A stretch of DNA of 53,271 nt from Hellea sp964472905 (GTDB taxonomy: Bacteria; Pseudomonadota; Alphaproteobacteria; Caulobacterales; Maricaulaceae): the NCBI GenBank assembly GCA_964472905.1, contig CAYYMI010000014.1:1-53271 (forward strand). Reading direction: 5' to 3'. The notes under the pieces are model-generated. The model searched no databases and had not been told where the DNA came from. It saw only the letters and a list, made by a program, of their open reading frames with translations. Below are positions 15,739 to 25,726 of this stretch, piece by piece. The translations under genes and the position numbers were made by a program. The stretch's first letter is position 1. Each line of letters opens with the position of its first letter.

Positions 15739-17055
15739 ATGTCACCGGAAGATATCTTTGCATCACAAATGTGGCCTTGGCCAGATCCAGCACTCAAGCG
15801 TGATTCTATGGGGCGTGTTTTATTTGTAAACGCAGCATTCCTGCAAATGTATGGTGGTAATATTGATGATTGGCGGGGGAATATCGTCACAGGTTGGCCC
15901 GCGCCTCAGGCTCCAGGCACACCTTACCGCTTTGAAACTCGCTTGCCGACTCAAGAGGGTGAACAAGTCTATGACTGGATGGAATATACACTAGCTGACG
16001 GTAATGCTTTTGCTATGGCGCGAAATGTGACTTACCTTTTTCAGCCCAGTGACCCTAATCCAGGTGCAGAAGCAGCAGACCCTACCGCCTTTGTAGATCA
16101 ACCTCAAGAGGCCTCACATGTTCCTCCCGTATCACAGGAGCCTAACATTCCGCCGCAGCAGCCTGCCTTCGCGGAAGCTGTGGCCGAGCCTGTGATGGAG
16201 TCAGCTATTCCAGATACAATGATTGATACAGCCCCCAAACAACCCGCTTTGCAATCAAATATTCCTGCGGCGATTGTTCCTACGGCAGCTGCGGCGGTAG
16301 CTGTTTCCGCGATTGATCCGATAGTGGAAGCGGCGCAATCGGTTCAAGTTCCTGACATTCCCCCAGTTCAAGATGTTCAAGTCCCAGAATTTGAGCAAGC
16401 TCTATCGGACATTACGGAAGAAACACCCCCGGTAGAAACGTTCGCTGAGACACAAAATGCGCAGATGCAAAATACAGAGACACAAGATTCAGATCGCGCT
16501 TATGAGCGTCGTGCGTTGCCCATCGAAAATGAAGATGCGGTTCTAGGGAATAACTGGCGTGATGCTGTTATTGCTAAAGCTGTCGGGGCTGAACCCACTG
16601 CGGCCGAAGAAGAAGAGGTGTCTGAAACAGTCGATGAGGTTGCAGAAGCTGATACGGGAGGGGCCATCCGGATTCTTCTGGCTGAAGATAACGCAATAAA
16701 CGCGCTTTTGACACGGACTTTACTCGAAGCTGAAGGTCATGTTGTCGACACTGTCGAGGACGGCGCTCTCGCAGTCGAAGCTATGAAAACGTCCATATAT
16801 GACTTGATCTTTATGGATATGCGTATGCCAAATATGGACGGGTTAGAAGCCACGCGCAAAATTCGCGCTATGAATAATGTACCAAAAGGCCTGCCTATTA
16901 TTGCTCTGACAGCCAATGCATTTGATGATGATCGTAATGCGTGTTTTGATAGCGGTATGAATGATTTCATGACCAAGCCCGTTTCCGCCGAAGAGCTTTC
17001 TGAAATGGTGAGAACATGGACAAAAAACTTAGCAGAGCGTAACGCCGCTGCTTAA
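15739..17055 (+). CDS. PAS-like / receiver-domain protein without a kinase core
   Basis: The N-terminal 100 or so residues look like a PAS domain (GRVLFVNAAFLQMYGG ... VYDWMEYTLADGNAFAMARNVT). About 170 residues of Pro/Ala/Glu-rich low-complexity linker follow, then a complete receiver domain from about residue 310. The receiver has the acidic pair in LLAEDNAINA, phospho-acceptor D360 in FMDMRMPNMDG, the threonine/alanine in IALTANA and the lysine in MTKPVS. This is the ending of hybrid histidine kinases of alphaproteobacteria, but the HisKA and ATPase domains are missing. It may be a natural PAS-linker-REC response regulator or a hybrid kinase that lost its core. Start ATG 15739 has GAGGGA six bases ahead. 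A strong terminator follows. Confidence 0.8.
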   Translation: MSPEDIFASQMWPWPDPALKRDSMGRVLFVNAAFLQMYGGNIDDWRGNIVTGWPAPQAPGTPYRFETRLPTQEGEQVYDWMEYTLADGNAFAMARNVTYLFQPSDPNPGAEAADPTAFVDQPQEASHVPPVSQEPNIPPQQPAFAEAVAEPVMESAIPDTMIDTAPKQPALQSNIPAAIVPTAAAAVAVSAIDPIVEAAQSVQVPDIPPVQDVQVPEFEQALSDITEETPPVETFAETQNAQMQNTETQDSDRAYERRALPIENEDAVLGNNWRDAVIAKAVGAEPTAAEEEEVSETVDEVAEADTGGAIRILLAEDNAINALLTRTLLEAEGHVVDTVEDGALAVEAMKTSIYDLIFMDMRMPNMDGLEATRKIRAMNNVPKGLPIIALTANAFDDDRNACFDSGMNDFMTKPVSAEELSEMVRTWTKNLAERNAAA

Positions 17056-17094
17056 CCATAATGCCTTTGCCTTGTAAAAGGTATGAAAAATTTG

Positions 17095-17126
17095 CACCGT
17101 GCCCCAAATCAAGGCACGGTGTTTTT
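17095..17126 (+). terminator. Strong intrinsic terminator between the PAS-receiver gene and the permease
   Basis: CACCGTGCC (17095-17103) pairs perfectly with GGCACGGTG (17113-17121), a 9-bp stem with a 9-base loop, followed by TTTTT. The permease start codon comes only 3 bases after the T-run. Confidence 0.85.
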
Positions 17127-17128
17127 AT

Positions 17129-18625
17129 ATGGACGTTCTAAAAACAGAAAAAACATTACTTCAAAAACTGGATGATGCTTTTCTAATTTCTGAAATATTT
17201 GCCAGCAGAAAAATGGCAGCTATGTTGGCGCTTGGCTTTAGTGCAGGCTTGCCCATCATGCTTGTTTATACAACCCTTTCGGCATGGCTTCGTGAAGTCG
17301 GCGTTGATAGGGCGACGATTGGTTTCTTTATTTGGGCAAGTTTCGCCTATTCTCTTAAATTTCTTTGGGCACCGCTAATCGACCGCATACGTATTCCGAT
17401 ACTCGCGAATAAAATTGGTAATAGGTTAGCGTGGACATTTTTAGCCATTTTGGGTGTCACAGCTGCAATGATTGCGATGGGATTTCAAGATCCTGCAGTA
17501 AATTTACGTAATGTTGCCATTTGTGCCGTCATGATTGGATTCTTTTCTGCGACATTAGATATATGTGTCGATGCTTGGCGTATTGATGCGTCTGAAGACA
17601 AAGAACAGGCCATGATGGCGGCCGTCTATCAACTTGGTTATCGTTTCGGGATGATTATTGCCATATCTGGGGTTCTATGGGTAGCTGAATTAAGTTCATG
17701 GCCAATTGCTTATTGGACTGTTGCCGCCATTGCCCTCTTAGGAGCTATCACTCCTTTTTGGGCAAGCCGTCCAGTTGAATCTAAACCTAAATTGGTTTCA
17801 GATATTAAATGGTCACGGTTTTTGTTCATTATTCCTATTATTGCCGTTGTTTTAGCCTTTAAAAAATATGGCGGCGTAAGTGATCTTCTATATATTATTT
17901 TATTAATCTTATCACTCCCCTACTTATTTGCCTTAGGGCTTCTGACTTGGGGGCGTGAAGCATTAAAGGGGCAATCAATTTACGAAGTGCCCATTATAGG
18001 TGATTTTGCGGATATTATTCGCCGTTTTGGATGGCTATCGCTTTTGCTCCTTCTTATTGTCATGACTTATCGGTTTAGCGATTACACAATGGGTGTGATG
18101 GCTATGCCGCTTTATATTGATTTAGGATATAGTAAGGCCACAATAGGTCTTGTGAAAGGTGCTTTTGGCGTGACCATGTTGTTGGTTGGGTCTTTTGCTG
18201 GCGGGTGGTCAGCCGTTAAATACGGCCTTCCTAAGACACTTATAGTCGGCGCAATATTGACTATTATTACTAATATGGCCTTTGCTTGGTTGGCACAAGT
18301 TGACGCGCCACTCTCGCAATACTTATTTGTGACGATAGGGGCTGACAATTTGGCGGCAGGTTATGCAGGGACAGCTATCATCGCCTTTATGTCGTTACTC
18401 GTAAATAAGGAATTTACGGCAACTCAATATGCACTGTTCTCATCCATTGTTGCTTTTTCGGGAAAGTCTATAGCAGGATTTTCGGGGGTCTTAGCGGATA
18501 TGATAGAGTATCAAAATTTCTTTATCATTACGGCGCTATTTGGAATTCCACCGCTTTTGGCTGTTATTGTAAGCTGGCGAATAAAGTTATTGGATAGGGG
18601 TAAAGTCAGTCCTACACAAGAATAG
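17129..18625 (+). CDS. ampG: AmpG-like major facilitator permease
   Basis: The 498-residue protein has about a dozen hydrophobic membrane spans. Its opening, MLALGFSAGLPIMLVYTTLSAWLREVGVD, and the following WAPLIDR are typical of AmpG, the inner-membrane importer of anhydro-muropeptides for cell-wall recycling, which feeds beta-lactamase induction where that exists. ATG 17129 is chosen because the GTG at 17099 falls inside the terminator stem. No ribosome binding site is visible ahead of it, so leaderless or read-through expression is possible. Related permeases carrying other substrates (the PAT family) are the alternative. Confidence 0.75.
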   Translation: MDVLKTEKTLLQKLDDAFLISEIFASRKMAAMLALGFSAGLPIMLVYTTLSAWLREVGVDRATIGFFIWASFAYSLKFLWAPLIDRIRIPILANKIGNRLAWTFLAILGVTAAMIAMGFQDPAVNLRNVAICAVMIGFFSATLDICVDAWRIDASEDKEQAMMAAVYQLGYRFGMIIAISGVLWVAELSSWPIAYWTVAAIALLGAITPFWASRPVESKPKLVSDIKWSRFLFIIPIIAVVLAFKKYGGVSDLLYIILLILSLPYLFALGLLTWGREALKGQSIYEVPIIGDFADIIRRFGWLSLLLLLIVMTYRFSDYTMGVMAMPLYIDLGYSKATIGLVKGAFGVTMLLVGSFAGGWSAVKYGLPKTLIVGAILTIITNMAFAWLAQVDAPLSQYLFVTIGADNLAAGYAGTAIIAFMSLLVNKEFTATQYALFSSIVAFSGKSIAGFSGVLADMIEYQNFFIITALFGIPPLLAVIVSWRIKLLDRGKVSPTQE

Positions 18626-18637
18626 GTCTTTAAAGAC
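18626..18637. repeat. Perfect palindrome between ampG-like gene and mutS
   Basis: GTCTTTAAAGAC is a 12-base perfect palindrome starting right after the permease stop codon. It could be an operator for mutS or a short hairpin; no function is assigned. Confidence 0.3.
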
Positions 18638-18675
18638 TTGCTCTTTAATAACATTTTCGCCAATTTCTGACCGCG

Positions 18676-21363
18676 ATGAACGCCCCCTCTGACATATCTA
18701 AAAAAGCCACAAAGGTGACGCCGATGATGGCGCAGTATTTGGGGATTAAGGCAGATTGCGGTCCCGAGGTTTTACTGTTTTATCGCATGGGGGATTTTTA
18801 CGAGCTGTTTTTTGATGACGCGGTGAAAGCAAGCGCAGCTCTTGATATTGCCTTAACGAAACGCGGAAAACATAACGGCGCAGATATCGCGATGTGCGGC
18901 GTGCCAGTTCATGCCAGCGAAACTTACCTCCAACGGCTCATCAAAAAGGGTTTCCGGGTTGCGGTGTGCGAGCAAACAGAAAGCCCTGCGGAGGCTAAAA
19001 AACGAGGCTATAAATCTGTAGTGCGCCGTGAGGTGGTTAGAACCGTTACGCCCGGAACCTTAACCGAAGATAAATTACTGGATGCAAGAGGGCGTAATTT
19101 TATTTTATCGATTACGCAAACTCTAACGGGTGATTTTGCCTTGGCATGGGCGGATATTTCAGATGGCATGTTCTTCGTCTGTGACGTGAACAAAGACCGT
19201 CTGCCTAGTGAGCTCTCCGCCTTATCGCCGCGTGAAATCGTCTTGCCGGAAAAGCTTTATCAAATGCCTGACTTTATGGCGGGCTTGCCCTTAGAGGGGA
19301 CGGCTTTAACTCCGCAACCTTCCACAAAATTTGATACGCGCGCATCAGAACGCCGCTTGAAAGACAGGTTTGATGTAAAAAGCCTAGAAGGGTTTGGAAG
19401 TTTTTCGAAAGCGGAAATTTCCGCAGCAGGCGCATTACTGGATTATCTGGAATTAACGCAAGCAGGAAACCCCGTGCAATTGTCACCCCCTCAGCGCCGT
19501 GTGGCGAGCGGGTTTATGGCGATTGACCCTGCCACGCGGGCTAGTCTTGAGATTGATAAAACTCAGAAAGGGCAAAGATCGGGATCGCTTTTATCCGTCA
19601 TCGATAAAACCGTAACGGGTCCGGGCGCGCGCTTGCTCAGTGACCGATTAGCGAGGCCCTTAGTTGATGTTACGTCTATCAATAGGCGGTTAGATGCGCT
19701 CCAGTTTTTTTTAGATAATCTGTCAGCGCGCGACACTATTCGCGGTAAGTTAAAAGAAACGGGCGATATGGCTCGCGCCATAAGCCGTATTGCGTTAGGT
19801 CGCGGCGGTCCGCGTGATATGCTCACACTGGGGCAAGGCCTAAAGCAAGGCGAAATTATAAATGCGTTTTTTGCGAAGTCTTCTGAAACTGAGCTACCTC
19901 AAAACATATTAGAAGCTCTCAGCAAACTCAGCCTAGCCGATAAAGGTGAGCTTGCGAAATTTACGTCAGATATCAGCAAAGCTTTTTTACCGGATGTGCC
20001 CATGATGGCCCGTGACGGCGGATATATCGCGCCTGGTTGGGCCGCAGACCTAGACGAGCTTAAAAAGCTTCGAGATGATAGCCGAAAAATCGTTGCAGGT
20101 CTTCAGGCGGACTATGCAAAAGCGGCTGATGTACCGACCTTAAAAATCAAACATAATAATGTGCTTGGTTATTTCATAGAGGTTACGCCTAAATATGCGG
20201 ATGCCATGTTGGCTAAGGGGCCGGAAAGTCAATTTATACACCGTCAAACTTTGGTTAGCGGTGTCAGGTTTACGACAACGGAATTAGCTGAACTAGATGC
20301 GAAAATTTCGGGAGCTGGAGATAAGGCTCTTGCGCTAGAGATTGAAATATTCACTCAATTTGTGACACGGGCGGCTAGCTTTTCTGAGCCGATAAGAGCC
20401 GCGGCCCAGGCCTTAGCAGAACTTGATGTTCAATGCGGTCTTGCACAGTGGGCGAATGACAATAATGCAGTCAGGCCGAAGGTTGATGATAGTCTTATCT
20501 TTGATGTTAAAGGCGGCCGTCATCCTGTTGTTGAGGCGGCGTTAAAAAAAGCAGGTGAGGCCGGATTTACGGCCAATGATTGTTTGCTGGATGCAGACAT
20601 AAAAAACGCGCCGCGGCTGACCCTTATTACAGGGCCAAATATGGCCGGTAAATCGACCTATCTTCGGCAAAATGCTTTGATGTTTATTATGGCGCAGGCT
20701 GGAAGTTTTGTGCCAGCGGCGTCGGCTCACATTGGCGTGGCTGATAGTTTGTTCTCGCGCGTTGGTGCGTCAGATGATCTGTCAAAAGGACGGTCCACAT
20801 TTATGGTTGAAATGATCGAAACAGCGGCCATTCTCAATCAGGCGAGCGAGAAGACATTTGTTATCCTCGATGAAATAGGCCGAGGGACAGCGACATTTGA
20901 TGGTCTCTCCATTGCTTGGGCGACAGCCGAGCATTTGCATGCCGTAAATAAATCACGCGCCCTATTTGCGACGCATTATCATGAGTTAACAGACCTTATT
21001 GAAAATTTAGATGGCGCAAGTAATTCAAGTCTGCGCGCAAAAGAATGGGATGGGGATTTGGTGTTTTTGCATGATGTGAAACTCGGGGCCGCCGATAAGT
21101 CCTATGGTGTTCAGGTTGCCAAGCTTGCGGGGCTGCCTGCGGCGGCGGTAACCCGGGCCCGCGAAGTATTAGACAAGCTCGAAACTGATCATGATGGTCA
21201 GAAGGATAGTTTGGGCGCTTTACCGCTCTTTACATCTACTCCGCCTCAGGCGAGACAAAAACCGTCCGAAATTGAGGCGGCTTTAAAAAATCTGGCTGTC
21301 GATGAACTCTCCCCTCGCGCGGCACTTGACCTTCTTTATGACTTAAAAGAGAAGGTGAAATAA
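18676..21363 (+). CDS. mutS: DNA mismatch repair ATPase MutS
   Basis: The 895-residue protein is a full-length MutS. The N-terminal mismatch-binding motif is FYRMGDFYELF, with the Phe-x-Glu pair. Connector, lever and clamp domains follow, then the ABC-type ATPase with Walker A GPNMAGKST (653-661), the signature region SRVGASDDLSKGRSTF and Walker B VILDEIGRGTATFDG. It recognises mismatches after replication and recruits MutL. No strong ribosome site precedes ATG 18676; the next in-frame ATGs (within TPMMAQ) would still keep the whole first domain. Its TAA overlaps the glnD ATG (TAATG), opening a four-gene coupled chain. Confidence 0.97.
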   Translation: MNAPSDISKKATKVTPMMAQYLGIKADCGPEVLLFYRMGDFYELFFDDAVKASAALDIALTKRGKHNGADIAMCGVPVHASETYLQRLIKKGFRVAVCEQTESPAEAKKRGYKSVVRREVVRTVTPGTLTEDKLLDARGRNFILSITQTLTGDFALAWADISDGMFFVCDVNKDRLPSELSALSPREIVLPEKLYQMPDFMAGLPLEGTALTPQPSTKFDTRASERRLKDRFDVKSLEGFGSFSKAEISAAGALLDYLELTQAGNPVQLSPPQRRVASGFMAIDPATRASLEIDKTQKGQRSGSLLSVIDKTVTGPGARLLSDRLARPLVDVTSINRRLDALQFFLDNLSARDTIRGKLKETGDMARAISRIALGRGGPRDMLTLGQGLKQGEIINAFFAKSSETELPQNILEALSKLSLADKGELAKFTSDISKAFLPDVPMMARDGGYIAPGWAADLDELKKLRDDSRKIVAGLQADYAKAADVPTLKIKHNNVLGYFIEVTPKYADAMLAKGPESQFIHRQTLVSGVRFTTTELAELDAKISGAGDKALALEIEIFTQFVTRAASFSEPIRAAAQALAELDVQCGLAQWANDNNAVRPKVDDSLIFDVKGGRHPVVEAALKKAGEAGFTANDCLLDADIKNAPRLTLITGPNMAGKSTYLRQNALMFIMAQAGSFVPAASAHIGVADSLFSRVGASDDLSKGRSTFMVEMIETAAILNQASEKTFVILDEIGRGTATFDGLSIAWATAEHLHAVNKSRALFATHYHELTDLIENLDGASNSSLRAKEWDGDLVFLHDVKLGAADKSYGVQVAKLAGLPAAAVTRAREVLDKLETDHDGQKDSLGALPLFTSTPPQARQKPSEIEAALKNLAVDELSPRAALDLLYDLKEKVK

Positions 21364-24155
21364 TGGCCCGTAAGCCCAAAACACTTGAAATACCTGCTCG
21401 CATGAACGCGCCTGATAGCGGAATTGATGTATCAGAGTTTCGTCAAAAGCTAACGCATATTGAAACGACATCAGCAAATGTTAGAGATGAAGCTCTAGAA
21501 CTATTTAAGACAACACTTTCAACCGCTAAAAATTCTGCCCGAGAACGTTTCGAAGCTGGCCGTCTGGATGGTTTAGAAACCGCTCGTCTTTTGGCGTCCA
21601 TTCATGATGATATTGTCCGAGCGCTTTTTGATTTCACGATAACCCTCATCCAGAAAGAGGCAAAGTCAGAGCATCTCTCTCTTTGTGCGGTTGGTGGTTT
21701 TGGACGCGGTGAGATGGCGCCCGAGTCAGATCTTGACCTTCTATTTTTGGTGGCTGACAAAAAGGTATCTGATGATACGAAAGAGATCACAGAATATATT
21801 CTCTATATGCTTTGGGATATGGGGCTGAAGGTTGGCCATGCCGTTCGTACAATAGAACAATCGATTAAACTGGCCAAAGAAGATCAAACCATCCTGACCT
21901 CGCTGCTCGACATCCGTTATTTAGCCGGGGATGAGACGTTAGCTAAAACGCTTTATGCAAAGTTTCGTAAAAATGTCGCCAAAGGTAAAGGACGTGCCTA
22001 TATCGCGGCGAAATTGCTCGAGCGCGATGTTCGTCATGACCGTGAAGGTAATTCCCGATATGTCATTGAGCCGGATGTTAAGGAAGGTAAGGGCGGTTTA
22101 AGAGACCTACATGTCTTGTATTGGATTGCACGGTTTCTTGATAAAGAAGGCCGTATAACTGATCCTCAACAAGCGAATGATTATGTTGAAATGGGTTTGT
22201 TTGATAAGGGCGCTGCCACGCGTTTTGTGAGCGCTGCTGACTTTCTGTGGCGAACGCGAATTTGGCTTCACTTTATAGCGGAACGGGCAACAGAAAGCCT
22301 GAGTTTTGACAAACAAACTTTATTAGCCCGAAAAATGGGATATGCATCAGGCCCTGTCGAAGTGGCCGTTGAAAAATTCATGCGCGAATATTTTACCAAT
22401 GCAAAAGAGGTCGGGGCTTTAACCCGAATTGCCTGCGCGAAGCTCGAGGTGGAAAAATCCATTTTACTACCCAAAGGTTTGGACGCATTAATGCCAAACT
22501 CGCGGCGGAATCTTAAAAATAAAGACTTCATCTTGGATCATGGGCGCCTAATGTTTGCTGATCCGCTTATGATCAAAAAGAAACCCTCTGTTATTATGCA
22601 GATATTTGAAACGGCAGGGCGTCGTAATTTAGATATTCATCCAGATGCTTTTAGCGCGATCGATTTTCGCCGAAATTTAATTGATAATGATTTTCGCCGT
22701 GACCCTGAGATATCTGCAATTTTCCAAAAAACATTACTTGGGGCACGAGCGCCTTATGCAACGCTAAAGGCGATGAATGAGGCTGGCGTTTTAGGTCGGT
22801 ACTTGCTGGAATTTGGCGGTATTGTCGCCCGTACCCAATTTAATATGCATCATGCTTATACGGTTGATGAACATAGTTTGAGGTTAGTCTTTAACTTCCA
22901 CGATATTTTGTCTGGCGAGATGGAAAAAGAACATCCGGTCTCTACCGAAATCGTTAAAGGGTTTTCAGAGCAAGATAAGCTCATTCTTTATTTGACATGC
23001 CTTCTGCATGATACGGGTAAGGGGCAGGGGGATCAGTGCATTGAAGGCGCACAACTTGCGCGGCGGGCCTGCCGTCGTTTAGGGTTTGACCAAGATATTA
23101 TTGATACGGTCTCATGGCTTGTCAGACGGCATTTAGATATGTCTGAAACGGCGCAACGCCGTGATATTTCTGATCCTGAAACAGTCGCGGAATTTGCCGC
23201 TTTGGTGGGGTCAAAAACAAGGCTTGATCTTTTAACAGTTTTAACCGTTGTTGATATTAAAGCCGTCGGGCCAGGGATTTGGAATGATTGGAAAGCTGCC
23301 TTATTAACGAATCTTTATTACAGCACGCGGGCTTATCTGGAAGGGCGCGCAGAACTCGCGCCGCTCGCGCGCGCTGAGGCCGCGAGGGAGCAGTTGAAAG
23401 AACGTCTACCTGGCGGGATAGCCGAGCGGATTACGCCGATTACATCGAAACTTGGAACGAATTATTGGCTAAACTTCGACATGCCAAACTTGATGCGTCA
23501 TGCTAGATTTTTTGATCAGGTCATACAGGCCAAGCAAGAAACGGCGGTTCAAACGCGGAGAGATCGTTCCAATGATATCACCGAGCTTTGGGTACTTACC
23601 CGTGATAGAACAGAATTATTTGCCGATATTACCCGCGCCATATCATCCTGCGGCGCGTCGATTGCAGGCGCCAGATTACACACAGGTGAAGATGGTCAGG
23701 TGATGAATGTGTTTTATCTTCAAAACCCGGAAGGACAGGCCTTTGGCCGAAAAAGCGATCATGCTTTGGAAACCCTCAGGCGGCGGGCGCGTAAAGCCGC
23801 TGAGGGTGATACGGCTAACATGAAAATCCCCACGGCCATTAAATCTAAACGTGCTGGCGCAATTCCGATTAAGCCGAAAGTCACATTTTTGGATAACGCA
23901 TCGGGCGGGGCGACGATCATTGAAATGCAGGCGCGTGACCGTCCAGGTCTTCTATGTCATCTAGCTGAAGCGTTGAGAGATTTAAATATTGATGTTTTAT
24001 CCGCGCATATTGAAGTCGTAGGCGCTCAGGCAGTTGATGTTTTCTATGTGCGTAATCATAATGGGGATGGACAAATTTCCGAGACAGAACGTAAAACACT
24101 GCGCGCTAAACTCTTGGATGTTCTTGAGATAAAAATTCCTAAGAAAGCCGCCTAA
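21363..24155 (+). CDS. glnD: Bifunctional PII uridylyltransferase / uridylyl-removing enzyme GlnD
   Basis: GlnD senses glutamine and adds or removes UMP on PII proteins, setting nitrogen control. The nucleotidyltransferase motif GGFGRGEMAPESDLDLLFL lies at 111-129. The HD phosphohydrolase motif LLHDTGKGQGDQ sits in the middle, and two C-terminal ACT domains bind glutamine (VLTRDRTELFADITRAI and EMQARDRPGLLCHLAEAL). At 930 residues it has the normal alphaproteobacterial length. It overlaps mutS and murJ by one base at each end (TAATG). The mutS-glnD neighbourhood is common in alphaproteobacteria. Confidence 0.97.
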   Translation: MARKPKTLEIPARMNAPDSGIDVSEFRQKLTHIETTSANVRDEALELFKTTLSTAKNSARERFEAGRLDGLETARLLASIHDDIVRALFDFTITLIQKEAKSEHLSLCAVGGFGRGEMAPESDLDLLFLVADKKVSDDTKEITEYILYMLWDMGLKVGHAVRTIEQSIKLAKEDQTILTSLLDIRYLAGDETLAKTLYAKFRKNVAKGKGRAYIAAKLLERDVRHDREGNSRYVIEPDVKEGKGGLRDLHVLYWIARFLDKEGRITDPQQANDYVEMGLFDKGAATRFVSAADFLWRTRIWLHFIAERATESLSFDKQTLLARKMGYASGPVEVAVEKFMREYFTNAKEVGALTRIACAKLEVEKSILLPKGLDALMPNSRRNLKNKDFILDHGRLMFADPLMIKKKPSVIMQIFETAGRRNLDIHPDAFSAIDFRRNLIDNDFRRDPEISAIFQKTLLGARAPYATLKAMNEAGVLGRYLLEFGGIVARTQFNMHHAYTVDEHSLRLVFNFHDILSGEMEKEHPVSTEIVKGFSEQDKLILYLTCLLHDTGKGQGDQCIEGAQLARRACRRLGFDQDIIDTVSWLVRRHLDMSETAQRRDISDPETVAEFAALVGSKTRLDLLTVLTVVDIKAVGPGIWNDWKAALLTNLYYSTRAYLEGRAELAPLARAEAAREQLKERLPGGIAERITPITSKLGTNYWLNFDMPNLMRHARFFDQVIQAKQETAVQTRRDRSNDITELWVLTRDRTELFADITRAISSCGASIAGARLHTGEDGQVMNVFYLQNPEGQAFGRKSDHALETLRRRARKAAEGDTANMKIPTAIKSKRAGAIPIKPKVTFLDNASGGATIIEMQARDRPGLLCHLAEALRDLNIDVLSAHIEVVGAQAVDVFYVRNHNGDGQISETERKTLRAKLLDVLEIKIPKKAA

Positions 24156-25726
24156 TGCGTCTTTTAAAGTCAACGGCTATAATCGGGTCATGGACTTTGG
24201 TAAGCCGCCTGTTAGGCCTCATTCGTGATATTTTAATGGCAAAATACCTTGGCGCAAGCGTTGTTAATGATGCTTTGGTCACGGCTGTTAAGCTACCGAA
24301 TTTGTTTCGCCGTATGTTCGCAGAAGGTGCCTTTAATGCGGCTTTTGTTCCTTTATATGCGCGGCGAATTGAACAAGAGGGTGATGAAGAGGCTGCTAAT
24401 TTTGCAGGACAGGCCATGGCCGCTCTGTTTGTCGTGGTTGCCTTTATTACAATCATTTTCCAGATTACTATGCCTTGGTCCCTGAACATGATTGGCTTTG
24501 GGCTAGACCGTGTTGGTGAAGCTGGCGCGAGCGCCCCATATGATCTGGCTGTTTTATATGCCCGCATTACGATGCCTTATTTGCTTCTTATGGCTTTGGC
24601 GGCTTTATTTTCAGGTGTTTTAAACACGCGCGGATATTTTGCAGCGGCGGCTTTTGTCCCGATTTTACTCAATATCGTTTTGATCAGTATTTTGATCGTT
24701 GGGTCAAAAATGGCTGATAATCTTGAAACGCTTGCGCTTTATATTTCTATTGGGTGGATCGTATCTGGCGTTCTACAGGCTGGACTCTTAGTTTGGGCCA
24801 TCCGGCGTGCAGGTATTCGCCTGCCAATATTTAAGCCGCGCCTTACACCGGGCGTTAAGCGCCTTGTGACTCTCGGTATTCCAGGCGTTATTTCTGCGGG
24901 CATTACGCATATTAATTTGATGGTCAGTCATTCTATCGCCACGACAATGGATAGCGCCGCAAGTTGGCTATATTATTCTGATAGACTTTATCAACTTCCG
25001 CTCGGGATGATTGGTATCGCCATGGGCGTGGCTCTCCTGCCAAGCCTTTCGAGAAGTTTACGGGCCGGCGATGATACGGGGGCCATGGTAAGTATGAACC
25101 GTGCGGCAGAAATTTCAGCCTTTCTCACATTACCAGCAGCCTTTGCATTGGCGGTTATGCCAGAGTTTTTAATTGCGGGATTGTTTGAACGCGGTCTGTT
25201 TAAGGCTGAAGATACAGTTCAGGCGGCGAAAGCTTTGCGTATGTTTGCCTTCGGCCTGCCAGCTTTTGTTTTATTAAAAGTTTTAACCCCCGCTTTCTTT
25301 GCTAGGGAAAACACACGTACGCCGATGATATTTGCAGGCTTATCGGCTGTGATAAATCTTGTTGTCGGAGCGTCATTGTTTTTCACGATTGGATTTTATG
25401 GGCTTGCTCTTGGCACCACAATCGCCGCTTGGAGTAATGTTATTTGTCTAGCCTTTGTACTCATGAGGGATAAATTATTTATCTTGGACCATCGTTTGAT
25501 GAAGCGCTTGCCCCGCATTGCCTTGGCATCACTCATTATGGGGCTTGCTTTATATTACATAGCCCCCCAAGCACGCTTACTTTACCAGAACGCTATTTTG
25601 ATTGATTATCCAATTCTGATAGGTGTTTGCGCAATTGGCTTAGCTATTTATGCATTATTCGCTACCCTCTTGCGGGCTGTTAATATGAGTGATATTCGCG
25701 ACGCCTTCAAAAAGAAAGCCACATAA
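24155..25726 (+). CDS. murJ: Lipid II flippase MurJ (MviN)
   Basis: This 523-residue polytopic membrane protein carries the opening RLLGLIRDILMAKYLGAS and the segment FRRMFAEGAFNAAFVPLYARR, both signatures of MurJ. About 14 membrane helices can be drawn. It turns lipid-linked peptidoglycan precursor across the inner membrane. TAATG overlaps join it to glnD before and trpS after. Confidence 0.96.
   Translation: MRLLKSTAIIGSWTLVSRLLGLIRDILMAKYLGASVVNDALVTAVKLPNLFRRMFAEGAFNAAFVPLYARRIEQEGDEEAANFAGQAMAALFVVVAFITIIFQITMPWSLNMIGFGLDRVGEAGASAPYDLAVLYARITMPYLLLMALAALFSGVLNTRGYFAAAAFVPILLNIVLISILIVGSKMADNLETLALYISIGWIVSGVLQAGLLVWAIRRAGIRLPIFKPRLTPGVKRLVTLGIPGVISAGITHINLMVSHSIATTMDSAASWLYYSDRLYQLPLGMIGIAMGVALLPSLSRSLRAGDDTGAMVSMNRAAEISAFLTLPAAFALAVMPEFLIAGLFERGLFKAEDTVQAAKALRMFAFGLPAFVLLKVLTPAFFARENTRTPMIFAGLSAVINLVVGASLFFTIGFYGLALGTTIAAWSNVICLAFVLMRDKLFILDHRLMKRLPRIALASLIMGLALYYIAPQARLLYQNAILIDYPILIGVCAIGLAIYALFATLLRAVNMSDIRDAFKKKAT

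Noticed and set aside
17099..17128. GTG 17099 as start of the permease
   Set aside because: It falls inside the stem of a strong terminator; ATG 17129 is in frame and more plausible.
24139..24567. 142-codon minus-strand frame at the glnD-murJ junction
   Set aside because: It is antisense to murJ, whose protein is unmistakable.
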